Assembly (NCBI GenBank): GCA_965218985.1
Contig: CBDCMP010000007.1
Coordinates: 1,054,001-1,118,000, forward strand
Direction of reading: 5' to 3'
Source: Pseudopedobacter sp965218985
Lineage (GTDB): Bacteria > Bacteroidota > Bacteroidia > Sphingobacteriales > Sphingobacteriaceae
Length of the DNA: 64,000 bases
Part shown: one piece after another, positions 44,078-53,185 of the stretch
Layout: the number at the start of each line of letters is the position of its first letter
Numbering within the stretch: position 1 is the stretch's first letter
The notes under the pieces: generated by a model
What the model saw: only the letters and a program-made list of their open reading frames with translations
The model's database searches: none
Told to the model about the DNA's origin: nothing
Position numbers and translations under genes: made by a program

Positions 44078-46873
44078 ATGTTGAAACTAACAAAAACCTT
44101 TTTGCTTTTCCTACTTTGTATAAGTTTAAAAGCAACCTTTGCCCAACAAACGCAAAAAATTTATTTGTCCGGAACAGATAAAGACCATACCATTGACTGG
44201 GACTTTTATTGTACAGGCGGACGAAAAAGTAACGTGTGGACAAAAATCTCTGTACCTTCTTGTTGGGAATTACAAGGCTTTGGCACTTACAATTACGGCC
44301 ATGATAAAATTAGAGGTAAAGAAGAGGGGCTTTATAAACACAGTTTTGATGTTCCTAATTTAAACGGTAAAAAAGTGATCATCACTTTTGAAGGATCAAT
44401 GACGGATACCGAAGTTAAAATTAACGGAAAGCTGGCTGGACCAATTCATCAGGGTGCTTTTTATGAGTTTAAATATGATATCACTCCGCTGTTAAAGCAA
44501 GGTGGCAGCAATTTATTGGAAGTTAAAGTAAGCAAGCACTCGGCAAACGAATCTGTAAACCGGGCCGAAAGATATGCTGATTTTTGGATTTTTGGAGGGA
44601 TTTTTCGTCCGGTTTATTTGGAGATTTTACCTGAAAATTATATTTCAAGAACAGCCATTAATGCCAAAATGGACGGAGCGTTTAACATTGATATTTTTAC
44701 CACAGGCGAGACAAAAGATGCAAGCGTAGAAGGACAAATTTATACGCTGGACGGTAAAAAAGTAGGAAAGTCCTTTTCGGCGAAGGTTAACAGCAGTGTT
44801 ACCCATATAAACACTAAAATAAACAACCCCACAACGTGGAATCCCGAAAAACCGTTTCTTTATCAAGTTAAACTTAATTTAAAAAACGGTAACAAAACCA
44901 GCCATAAGCTTACAGAAAAATTTGGTTTTAGAACGGTTGAGCTCAGAAAAAAAGATGGTTTTTATGTAAACAACCAAAAAATACGCTTTAAAGGCGTAAA
45001 CCGCCATAGTTTTTACCCTTCATCTGGCCGTACCACTAGCAAAGCTTTAAGCATTGAGGATGTCAACTTAATGAAGGAAATGAACATGAATGCCGTACGG
45101 ATGTCGCACTACCCGCCTGACAAGCACTTTTTAGAAGCGTGTGATTCATTAGGTCTTTTTGTTTTAGACGAATTAACAGGCTGGCAAGATGCTTATGATA
45201 CCGAAGTCGGCAAAAAACTGGTTAAAGAACTGGTGGTTAGAGATGTAAATCATCCATCCATTGTGATGTGGGACAACGGAAACGAAGGAGGAAATAATTT
45301 AGAATTGGTTGATGAGTACGCCAAATACGATCCGCAAAACCGAACAGTAATACATCCTTGGGAGGTTTTTAACGGAACCGACACCAGACACTACAAACCT
45401 TACAATTGCTGTTTCGATTCGCAGTTTAACGGAGATGAAGTGTTTTTTCCGACAGAATTTCAGCATGGATTATTTGATGGCGGACATGGTGCAGGACTTA
45501 AAGATTACTGGGAGCTGATGATGCAAAAACCATTATCTGCCGGTGGCTTTATGTGGGATTTTGCAGATGAAGCAGTGGTGCGTACTGATAAAAATGGCAT
45601 CTTAGATGCTGATGGCACTCACGCACCCGACGGAATTGTTGGCCCTTACCACGAAAAGGAAGGGAGCTTTTATACCATCAAGGAGGTTTGGTCGCCTGTT
45701 TTTATCAACCAAAAATTTATTACTCCTCAGTTTAACGGTATTATACAGATTGAGAACCGCTATCATTTCACCAATTTGGATGAATGTAAATTCACTTACA
45801 GCCTTAAAAAATTCAACAATCCGATAGAGAAATCCATAGTTTCTGAACAGGCGTTTGCGATAGACAACATTAGCGTAAAACCTGGCGAAAGAGGTGCTTT
45901 AAACCTTAGCCTTCCAGCAAATTGGCAAAGTTATGACGCATTATACCTTACTGCAACCGACCCTCAAGGAAAAGAAATTTACACTTGGACTTGGGCAATA
46001 AAAACCCAGACTGAAATTGCTAGTAGTATTTTAAAAAACACTGTTGATTTACCAGCTGTTGAGGCTAAAGAAGATGCAAACACTATTTCCCTTTCCGCAA
46101 ATAACATCTCCATTACCTGTGATAAAAATACAGGGACTATTTCGGAAGTAAAAAACAACGGAAAGCTAATTTCTTTTAGCAATGGCCCTTTACCCGCAGG
46201 ATTTACCGCCACGCTCAAAAACATCAAACATTTTGCAGATGGCAAAGACCAAGTAATAACCGTGGAGTTTAACGAAGGCTTTAAACGCTTGGAATTTAGG
46301 ATGCAACCTAACGGCTGGTTAAAAATGGACTATGAATATTTACCAACCGAAGAAGGAAGTTTAGAATTTGATTATGCAGGTGTTAATTTCTCGTACCCAG
46401 AAAACAAAATAACGGGTGTGGAATTTTTAGGCAACGGACCTTACAGAGTTTGGAAAAACCGTATGGAAGGTGTAAAACTGGGTGTTTGGGATAAAACATA
46501 TAATAACACTATGACGGGTGTAACATGGGAATACCCAGAGTTTAAAGGTTATTATAGCGATTTTTATTGGGCTACTTTTAAAAATAAAGAGACTCCATTT
46601 ACAGTAGTAAGTGCGGATAAAAATCTTTTTTTACGGCTTTACACCCCACAAATTCCGCAAGGCTTAATTGATACCCGCAAAGGAATGATGGAGCGCACAC
46701 ACCCTCCTTTCCCTGCTGGAGACATATCTTTTATGCATGCCATACCGGCCATTGGAGATAAATTTATGTTTGCCGACCAAAAAGGTCCATCGGGGCAAAA
46801 AAATATGTACTCAAAAGCTAAGAGACCAATAAATTTAAAAGGCACATTGTATTTTTATTTTGGAGAGCTATGA
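44078..46873 (+). CDS. GH2 family beta-glycosidase
   Basis: A 931-aa exported enzyme (signal peptide ends FAQ). Domain order: GH2 sugar-binding jelly roll (about 25-185), Ig-like domain (about 190-290), TIM barrel (about 295-560) and C-terminal beta domains. WDNGNEGGNN contains the acid/base E403, and PTEFQHGLFDGG contains the nucleophile E460. RMSHYPPDKHFLEACDSLG is the standard GH2 signature. The sugar cannot be fixed; beta-galactose or beta-glucuronide are candidates. It is followed by a hairpin terminator. Confidence 0.9.
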   Translation: MLKLTKTFLLFLLCISLKATFAQQTQKIYLSGTDKDHTIDWDFYCTGGRKSNVWTKISVPSCWELQGFGTYNYGHDKIRGKEEGLYKHSFDVPNLNGKKVIITFEGSMTDTEVKINGKLAGPIHQGAFYEFKYDITPLLKQGGSNLLEVKVSKHSANESVNRAERYADFWIFGGIFRPVYLEILPENYISRTAINAKMDGAFNIDIFTTGETKDASVEGQIYTLDGKKVGKSFSAKVNSSVTHINTKINNPTTWNPEKPFLYQVKLNLKNGNKTSHKLTEKFGFRTVELRKKDGFYVNNQKIRFKGVNRHSFYPSSGRTTSKALSIEDVNLMKEMNMNAVRMSHYPPDKHFLEACDSLGLFVLDELTGWQDAYDTEVGKKLVKELVVRDVNHPSIVMWDNGNEGGNNLELVDEYAKYDPQNRTVIHPWEVFNGTDTRHYKPYNCCFDSQFNGDEVFFPTEFQHGLFDGGHGAGLKDYWELMMQKPLSAGGFMWDFADEAVVRTDKNGILDADGTHAPDGIVGPYHEKEGSFYTIKEVWSPVFINQKFITPQFNGIIQIENRYHFTNLDECKFTYSLKKFNNPIEKSIVSEQAFAIDNISVKPGERGALNLSLPANWQSYDALYLTATDPQGKEIYTWTWAIKTQTEIASSILKNTVDLPAVEAKEDANTISLSANNISITCDKNTGTISEVKNNGKLISFSNGPLPAGFTATLKNIKHFADGKDQVITVEFNEGFKRLEFRMQPNGWLKMDYEYLPTEEGSLEFDYAGVNFSYPENKITGVEFLGNGPYRVWKNRMEGVKLGVWDKTYNNTMTGVTWEYPEFKGYYSDFYWATFKNKETPFTVVSADKNLFLRLYTPQIPQGLIDTRKGMMERTHPPFPAGDISFMHAIPAIGDKFMFADQKGPSGQKNMYSKAKRPINLKGTLYFYFGEL

Positions 46874-46880
46874 TACGAGC

Positions 46881-46910
46881 AATTTTTCTGATAAAAACAT
46901 CAGAAAAATT
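46881..46910. terminator. Hairpin after GH2
   Basis: AATTTTTCTGAT (46881-46892), a 6-base loop AAAAAC, and ATCAGAAAAATT (46899-46910) form a 12-bp stem seven bases after the GH2 stop. The low GC makes it a weak terminator by itself. Confidence 0.55.
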
Positions 46911-47001
46911 ATTTAAAAAACTTGTCTTATGCTAAAGCACACAAAGATTTTGCAAACTCACACTTTGTGTTTCAAATTAAATTACAATTGTAAACGTAGC
47001 T

Positions 47002-48381
47002 ATGATCTGGAAAAAAATTAACCTCGCTATTGGTCCATTACTTTTTATTTTAGTGATGCTTTTGCCGATAGAAGGTTTATCCGTAGCGGGGAAATCTGTT
47101 TTGGCATGTACGCTTTGGGTGGCTTTCTGGTGGATTACCGAAGCGGTAGAATTACCCGTTGCTTCCATTTTACCTATTGTTATATTTCCGTTATCAGGTG
47201 GCTTAAAACTCGAAGAAATCACTACTTCTTATGGCCACCCCTTAATATATCTTTTTATGGGAGGCTTTATTATTGGGCTTGCGATACAAAAGTGGAACCT
47301 GCATAGGCGTATTGCTTACAACATTATTGATATAGTTGGAACCGGCGAAAAGCGAGTAATTTTAGGATTTATGCTGGCCACTGCATTCCTTTCTATGTGG
47401 ATATCAAACACAGCAACCGCCGTAATGATGTTGCCTATAGGCTTTTCTGTAATTGAACATTTTGGCGACCGCAAAAATTTTAGCAAAAACTTGATGCTGG
47501 GCATTGCCTATTCGGCGTCTATTGGTGGGATAGCTACATTAATTGGCACTCCACCTAATATTATCCTGGCAGGGATTGTAAAAAACTCCCTAGGTACAGA
47601 AATTTCTTTTTTTAACTGGATGTTGTTTGCCACGCCTTTCAGTATGTTATTATTACTGGTTACCTGGTGGTTTTTAACCCGTTATAAAATTGACAACAGC
47701 CTCGCCCCTATTCAGTTTGATTTGAAAAGCCTACCAAAAATTTCTATTCAAGAAAAAAGGGTAAGCGTGGTTTTTATTTTAATTGCTTTTTTATGGTTAA
47801 CACGGACATTCATTTGGGTGCATTTTATCCCAGGCTTAGATGATACCATCATCGCCATTTTCGGAGCTGTTTTAATGTTTTTAATACCCGCTGGAGAAGG
47901 CAAAGGGAATTTAATGGATTGGGAAAGTGCAAAAAAACTTCCTTGGGATGTATTGTTGATTTTTGGAGCAGGTTTAGCAATAGCAAAAGGTTTTTCCCAA
48001 ACAGATTTAACGACTTGGTTGGCCGGCTATTTTGTAACACTTAATTTCCTGCCAGCTTTTGTCATCATGATTTTAGTAATTACCTCAATGAATTTTTTGA
48101 CAGAAATCACTTCGAATACTGCTACGGCAAGCTTGGTTTTACCTATTTTGGTAACTCTGAGTATTTCTTTAGGCGTACCTACCCTGCCTTTATTAGCTGG
48201 TGCGGCCATCGCCGCTTCCTGTGCCTTTATGCTTCCAGTTGCTACACCGCCAAATGCTATTATTTTCAGTTCGGGCAAAGTGCAGATTAAAGAAATGGTA
48301 CAGTCGGGCTTTTTTTTAAACGTGGTTTCTATACTGCTTACCTTCTGCTTTGTAACTTGGGTTTGGGGTTTTGTTTTTTAA
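47002..48381 (+). CDS. DASS/SLC13 family anion symporter
   Basis: A 459-aa integral membrane protein with about 11-12 hydrophobic segments. It carries the two SNT-type motifs, WISNTATAVMMLP and EITSNTATASLVLP, each followed by a Pro-Pro-Asn helix hairpin (GTPPNIILAG and ATPPNAIIFS), as in sodium-coupled dicarboxylate or sulfate carriers. In a locus with two sulfatases it may carry sulfate or a sugar-acid product. It is the only transporter in the carbohydrate block. Confidence 0.9.
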   Translation: MIWKKINLAIGPLLFILVMLLPIEGLSVAGKSVLACTLWVAFWWITEAVELPVASILPIVIFPLSGGLKLEEITTSYGHPLIYLFMGGFIIGLAIQKWNLHRRIAYNIIDIVGTGEKRVILGFMLATAFLSMWISNTATAVMMLPIGFSVIEHFGDRKNFSKNLMLGIAYSASIGGIATLIGTPPNIILAGIVKNSLGTEISFFNWMLFATPFSMLLLLVTWWFLTRYKIDNSLAPIQFDLKSLPKISIQEKRVSVVFILIAFLWLTRTFIWVHFIPGLDDTIIAIFGAVLMFLIPAGEGKGNLMDWESAKKLPWDVLLIFGAGLAIAKGFSQTDLTTWLAGYFVTLNFLPAFVIMILVITSMNFLTEITSNTATASLVLPILVTLSISLGVPTLPLLAGAAIAASCAFMLPVATPPNAIIFSSGKVQIKEMVQSGFFLNVVSILLTFCFVTWVWGFVF

Positions 48382-48442
48382 TATTGAATGCGTAAATATG
48401 CTTCGCTTAACTCTACAGAAATGGAATATTGGATTAGCAAAA

Positions 48443-48474
48443 AAATCTAACAGGTTTTAAAACCTGTTAGATTT
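48443..48474. repeat. 32-bp perfect palindrome
   Basis: A perfect palindrome centred on TTTT/AAAA with the arm ATCTAACAGGTTTT. It lies 61 bases after the transporter stop and could act as a terminator cruciform. The ACAGGTTTTAAAACCTGT core recalls dispersed palindromes of these genomes. Confidence 0.6.
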
Positions 48475-48485
48475 GGAGTTCTTTT

Positions 48486-48560
48486 GTCCGAAGTCTTAAG
48501 CGAAGCGTGACTTCGGATTAACAAATAGAAAAGAGTCTTCAGACTCCCGATAACAAAAGC
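48486..48560. repeat. REP-like repeat, copy 1
   Basis: A 75-bp unit starting GTCCGAAGTCTTAAGCGAAG, with internal hairpins GAAGTC/GACTTC and GAGTCT/AGACTC. The copy at 49321-49395 differs at three positions. The two flank the RAYT gene in the same orientation. Confidence 0.8.
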
Positions 48561-48586
48561 AGAAAAACTATTATATTCGTAATAAT

Positions 48587-49141
48587 ATGTCAGAAAGAGG
48601 TTATCAAATCCGCAATCAATTTGCTGTACACTTCATCACGTTTGCGGTAGTGCAGTGGATAGACATTTTTACCCGAAAGGTTTATATGGAGATTATAGTT
48701 GAGAGCTTAATTTATTGTCAGAAAAATAAAGGACTCAAAATACACGCTTGGTGCTTAATGAGCAACCATATACACCTTATAATTTCAACAGAAGAACCAC
48801 ATAAACTTTCAGATACGCTCAGGGATTTTAAAAAATTTACGTCGTATAAAATACAGCAGGAGCTTAAAAATAGCACAACTGAGAGTAGGAAAAATTGGAT
48901 GCTCTGGATTTTTAGTAAGGCTGGCGAAAAGAATAACCGAAATAAAGATTTTCAGTTTTGGCAACAAGACAACCATCCGATTGAAATCGACAGCGCCGAT
49001 ATTTTACAATCGAAAATGGATTATCTCCACCAAAATCCGGCAAGAGCCGGATTGGTTAGAGAAGAACATGAATATTTGTTTTCATCTGGCATAGATTATT
49101 ATGCCGATGGAAAAGGGTTGATTGAAATTGATTTTCTTTAA
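48587..49141 (+). CDS. REP-associated tyrosine transposase (RAYT, Y1_Tnp)
   Basis: A 184-aa single-strand DNA transposase of the IS200-like HUH superfamily. MSNHIHLIIS contains the HUH pair, and MDYLHQNPARAGLV contains the catalytic Tyr in the typical YxHxNPxRAG context. RAYT proteins recognise REP hairpins and are usually domesticated rather than independently mobile. The gene is complete and flanked by the matching REP units at 48486 and 49321, forming one module inserted between the transporter and the GH27 gene. Confidence 0.9.
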   Translation: MSERGYQIRNQFAVHFITFAVVQWIDIFTRKVYMEIIVESLIYCQKNKGLKIHAWCLMSNHIHLIISTEEPHKLSDTLRDFKKFTSYKIQQELKNSTTESRKNWMLWIFSKAGEKNNRNKDFQFWQQDNHPIEIDSADILQSKMDYLHQNPARAGLVREEHEYLFSSGIDYYADGKGLIEIDFL

Positions 49142-49320
49142 TATTGAGTCTGAAGACTCTCTTTTATTATTGAATCCGTATTCGCTTCGCTAAAATCTAT
49201 GGACAGAAGTGATTTTCTTTAGTATTGAGTATGAAGACTCTATTTTATTGCTGAATCCGTAGATACGCTTCGCTGAAATCTACGGACAGTGATATCAAAA
49301 AAATAAACTAGATCTTTCCT
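49142..49320. repeat. Degenerate REP-type hairpins 3' of RAYT
   Basis: Several partial units such as GAGTCTGAAGACTCT, ATTGAATCCGTA and GTAGATACGCTTCGCTGAAATCTAC give hairpins in the opposite arrangement to the flanking 75-bp copies. Three near copies of TATTGAGT-type starts occur in 180 bases. Confidence 0.55.
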
Positions 49321-49395
49321 GTCCGAAGTCTTAAGCGAAGCGTGACTTCAGATTAACAAATAGAAAGGAGTCTCCAGACTCCCGATAACAAAAGC
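49321..49395. repeat. REP-like repeat, copy 2
   Basis: A direct repeat of 48486-48560 with three substitutions (one in CGGATT to CAGATT, two in the GAGTCT hairpin region), keeping both hairpins. Confidence 0.8.
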
Positions 49396-49456
49396 GAAAA
49401 ACTACAATGAAATCCCCTACTTACATTTCAACAATTTCACCCCATGTCTGTTCACT

Positions 49457-51358
49457 TTAAAAGTTGACATTGGTTTCAAAATCGCCTAAATCTTTTTGTG
49501 TCCACACATCCCTAAAGTTGCGTTTGCCATTCAATTTCATCGAAGCTAAATCTAGTTTATAATCTATCGGTTTATCTCCCAAATTAAAAATCCCGATTGC
49601 CGTAGAACCATCTGTTAAAGGTTTAGTCCAAACCTGAATGTCGCCATCCGTAATTACTCTCGAAGCCTGCTTCCCCAAGACATCTTGGTTTATGGCAAGT
49701 ACTTCAGCATTTGAAAGAAGGTTAAAGGTAAAATCATCCAGCTTGGTTAAATCGCAACCGATAAGCATTGGCGCATTCAGCATACTCCATAAAGAAATAT
49801 GGGTATATTGCTCATTTGGCGACAGAAAAGTGGGACGCAAATTTTTGCTCCAACCCACATAACCCACTACTAACATATCTGGATCGTTCCAATGTCCTGG
49901 CCCTGCGTAATCTTCTTTTCCCGCTTGCGAAAAACCTATCCTACTCAGGCTTTCCCAACTATCCCTAATATCACCAGTAGTTCTCCAAGCATTTCCGCCA
50001 ATGCTTTCTCCCCAAGTCCAAACATCGGCTCTACCATATTGGCAAAGGCTGTAAAAAATATCTCGGTTTGTATTTCTCAGCGCCTTACCCATTAATGCAT
50101 AAGGTTTTTTCCAGTCTTCTAGCGTAGGTTTTTTAACGATACCAGATAATCCGCACCAATCATGCTTCAAATAATCAAAGCCCCATTTGGCAAACTGGTT
50201 GGCGTCAGCCTGTTCATGCTCGTAACTACCTTCATAACGTTGACAAGTTAAAGGGCCTGGCGAAGTGTAAAGCCCCGCTTTAAAACCAAGGTTGTGCAGG
50301 TAATCTGTCAATGGTTTCATCGCAAAATCTTTATTAGAAAGTACGTTCCCGTCATCGTCTCGAGTCTCTCCAATTACCTCTTCCTCGTTAAATCTTTGTC
50401 TTTCTTTCGATTTTCGTTTTTCAACGCCACTACTATAATAATCTATACGGTCCGCTTTTTTCTTGCCTTCTGGCATTGCCGCAACATCGGGCATTTTCAT
50501 CCAACAATCATCAATGTTAATGTAGTTCCAGCCGTAATTGGCCAAACCGGTTTTCACAAACTGATCTGCCGTGTTTTTGATGTCTTTTGAGGTAACATCG
50601 CAAGCAAAAGAGTTCCAGCTGTTCCAACCTAACGGCGGAGTAAGCCCGATTTTATCGCCAACTTTAATAACGATGTTCTTTTGTGCAGATCCGTATTTGT
50701 TTTTTGCATCAACGGTGATGGTATAGCTACCTGCTTTTTTGATAGACCCTCTGATTGCGTTGGTTTTTTGATTAAAAGTTAATCCTTTTGGTAAATTTTT
50801 GATAGTAATGGCTAAAGGCTGTTCCCCGGTAACCGCTACGCGATAAATCAGCTCGTGATTTGGGCGTACACCGTAAATACTTGCGCCGTTAATTTCGGGA
50901 GATTTGGGTGCTTTCGGAGTTAAAATCATGTATTCTGCTTTTCGCGAGTTGAGGTACACGGAACGTAACTTTTGTAAAGTCTCCTTATCAGAAACATCGG
51001 TATTCAATGTTTCAGGCTTTATTCCTCTCTCGTTACATGAAACTAAATACGCTTCATAATACCGCTTAGCCAGTGTTTCAAAAGGCTTCTCTAATATTAC
51101 CTCATCCCAAATTTTATCCCTATCCTCCCAGCTCATTTCCATTAAGTTTTGATGGTCGGCAAATATTGCCCGTAATTCTTTCCAAGCTTCAATTCTACCG
51201 CCTTTACCCCAAGATTCCGACATATCGGAAGTGTTTTTATAAAGCATAATGTCAAACCAGTTTGCAGTTTTGTTTTGCGCAAAACTAGGGTCGGCGAATC
51301 CAATAACTGCTATAGCTATTAAGAGCACTACAGATTTAATGTGTTGCAAATGTTTCAT
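49457..51358 (-). CDS. GH27 alpha-galactosidase with N-terminal extension, C-terminal frameshift
   Basis: A 633-aa exported protein (signal peptide ends SFAQ). A helical NPCBM-free N-terminal domain (about 28-160) and a putative Ig-like domain (about 165-240) precede the GH27 barrel: LGWNSWNSFACDV, WNYINIDDCWM, KAGLYTSPGP, YLKHDWCG with nucleophile D400, and TTGDIRDSWE with the acid/base Asp, then the C-terminal beta domain. The frame stops at FETNVNF. Removing one base from the A-run at 49459-49462 continues to KVNRHGVKLLKCK and a stop at 49417, the expected GH27 ending, so the last 13 residues were probably lost by a one-base insertion. The active site is intact. Confidence 0.87.
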   Translation of the reverse strand: MKHLQHIKSVVLLIAIAVIGFADPSFAQNKTANWFDIMLYKNTSDMSESWGKGGRIEAWKELRAIFADHQNLMEMSWEDRDKIWDEVILEKPFETLAKRYYEAYLVSCNERGIKPETLNTDVSDKETLQKLRSVYLNSRKAEYMILTPKAPKSPEINGASIYGVRPNHELIYRVAVTGEQPLAITIKNLPKGLTFNQKTNAIRGSIKKAGSYTITVDAKNKYGSAQKNIVIKVGDKIGLTPPLGWNSWNSFACDVTSKDIKNTADQFVKTGLANYGWNYINIDDCWMKMPDVAAMPEGKKKADRIDYYSSGVEKRKSKERQRFNEEEVIGETRDDDGNVLSNKDFAMKPLTDYLHNLGFKAGLYTSPGPLTCQRYEGSYEHEQADANQFAKWGFDYLKHDWCGLSGIVKKPTLEDWKKPYALMGKALRNTNRDIFYSLCQYGRADVWTWGESIGGNAWRTTGDIRDSWESLSRIGFSQAGKEDYAGPGHWNDPDMLVVGYVGWSKNLRPTFLSPNEQYTHISLWSMLNAPMLIGCDLTKLDDFTFNLLSNAEVLAINQDVLGKQASRVITDGDIQVWTKPLTDGSTAIGIFNLGDKPIDYKLDLASMKLNGKRNFRDVWTQKDLGDFETNVNF

Positions 51359-51391
51359 GTTTTTTGATGATGATTTTAATTACAATAAATT

Positions 51392-52963
51392 TTAGAATTT
51401 AATTAAAAGTTTCTCCATATCCGATTGATTGATCCAACCTGGATTTAGCTTCTCCCCTTTCATGTATCGATTGTAAAAATCTATACTGTTTTCTTTGGAG
51501 TAAGGATAGTTATCAAAAACTTCCCCCTTGCCAAACATCCTTGGGTCCTTCTGCTTTTTAAGTTCGCTTTCCATTTCGGTTTTAAGTTTATTTTTGAGGA
51601 TTGCAAAACGAGGATCATTTGCCAAATTATTCATCGAAAATGGGTCCACATCAAGCTGATATAGTTCCTCTGCTCCTTTTTTAGCAAAAGAATATTGCCA
51701 AGGTTTTATGTTTTCGCCACTCTTATGCAACTCTAACACTTGCGTTTTGGTTGGGCTACCGTCTGTATCCATGTATCCGGTTATGGGATCACAGGCAGGC
51801 CACCTGTTGGGTTCATAGTTTTTAGCGTAGATAAAATTGCCTTTAACAATTGCTCTAACAGGGTAACCTTCATCATCTGGCCGACCAACATCCTGTCTTT
51901 CTCTCCCTAACAAAACATAATCATGCGGTGCCTTAGCTTTGTGGTTCAGTAAAAGTGGCGTTAAAGATTTACCTTGGATAGCTTGCATTCCATCAGTTTT
52001 TGCATCTAAACCAACTAACTCTAAAAAAGTAGGGGCAAAATCGATAAAACTCACAAAATCATCCACTTTACGTCCGGGTTTTACAATCTTGTTTTTCCAC
52101 ATCATGGCCAAAGGCAAGTGGTTATCATGCTCAAAAACATTCCCTTTAATCCGCGGGAAAGGCATTCCGTTATCTGATGTTACCACAATCAAAGTATTAT
52201 CCAGCTCCCCAGAGTTTTTCAGCACTTCCAAAACTTTCCCCAATGTTTGGTCAAAATACTCCACTTCGTAAGCATAATCCAGCATATCGGTTCTTACGGT
52301 ATCGTTATCCGGCCAAAACGGCGGAACTAAAGTAATATCATTAATGGTTTTATTGGTTTTTGATAAACCTGTTCCGTATTCGTAAACTCTGTGAGGCTCA
52401 TGCGAACCAAACCAGAAACAAAAAGGTTCATCTTTAGGTTTATCTTTCAAAAACAGTTCAAAGTTTTTGGCATAGTCAACCGATGAAATTTCTTTTGTTG
52501 GAGCAACTAATCTCGCGTCGTTATACATTTTTCCGGTAAGCATTCGCTCTTTAGCACCTACCTTTCCTGGATCTCCGGGACCCCAGCCTTTTCCGGTAAA
52601 ACCGACAAAATAATTGTGCTCGCTAATTGCCTCCATAAAAGTGGTAAACTCTGCAGGAAAATTAGGGTTATGGTTTGCCGCTTCCTCTAGTTGCCAAGGG
52701 TTTCTACCTGTTAAAATGCAAGAACGAGAAGGAGAGCACTTTGCGTTTGGCGTATATGCTCGGGTAAAAAGTAAACCCTGCTTTGCCACTTGGTCAAAGT
52801 TTGGCGTTTTTACCCAATTAGTAATTCCGTAAGCACTCATGTGCTGGTACGAGGCATCGTCTGCAATGCAAAAAAGAATATTTGGTTTATTATTAGTGGT
52901 TTGCCCAATAGCATTAAACCCGCAACAAATAATAGAGATACTAAAAACGATCAGTAATTTCAT
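51392..52963 (-). CDS. Sulfatase (family S1, formylglycine type)
   Basis: A 523-aa exported sulfatase (signal peptide about 1-20). KPNILFCIADDASYQH carries the metal-binding Asp pair; C76 in AKCSPSRSCILTGR is the formylglycine site. FTGKGWGPGDPGK and FGSHEPHRVYEYG parallel the sulfatase at 33576-35159, so the two probably share a subfamily and arose by duplication, with different tuning to regiochemistry. It is the first gene of a two-gene minus-strand operon with GH27 34 bases downstream. Confidence 0.92.
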   Translation of the reverse strand: MKLLIVFSISIICCGFNAIGQTTNNKPNILFCIADDASYQHMSAYGITNWVKTPNFDQVAKQGLLFTRAYTPNAKCSPSRSCILTGRNPWQLEEAANHNPNFPAEFTTFMEAISEHNYFVGFTGKGWGPGDPGKVGAKERMLTGKMYNDARLVAPTKEISSVDYAKNFELFLKDKPKDEPFCFWFGSHEPHRVYEYGTGLSKTNKTINDITLVPPFWPDNDTVRTDMLDYAYEVEYFDQTLGKVLEVLKNSGELDNTLIVVTSDNGMPFPRIKGNVFEHDNHLPLAMMWKNKIVKPGRKVDDFVSFIDFAPTFLELVGLDAKTDGMQAIQGKSLTPLLLNHKAKAPHDYVLLGRERQDVGRPDDEGYPVRAIVKGNFIYAKNYEPNRWPACDPITGYMDTDGSPTKTQVLELHKSGENIKPWQYSFAKKGAEELYQLDVDPFSMNNLANDPRFAILKNKLKTEMESELKKQKDPRMFGKGEVFDNYPYSKENSIDFYNRYMKGEKLNPGWINQSDMEKLLIKF

Positions 52964-53185
52964 AGTTAAATATAACGTATGCCTTCACAAAATTCTCAGG
53001 ACGGAAATATACCATCAGAATTATGAAAAAAAGTATAAGTGTGTTATAAATTATAACCTGTGATTCAAAAGATAATACCACAATTAAGGAATATTCTTGT
53101 AGAAATTAGATTTTCAGCTTATTATTTTAGTAAAACCAATATTATCATATATCTGGCTTTACCAAAGCTGACCATAATTTGAAGA
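52964..53185. other. Divergent promoter region between sulfatase and DUF4838 genes
   Basis: A 222-base AT-rich gap with no gene. It must carry promoters in both directions; no clear boxes were recognised. Confidence 0.35.
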
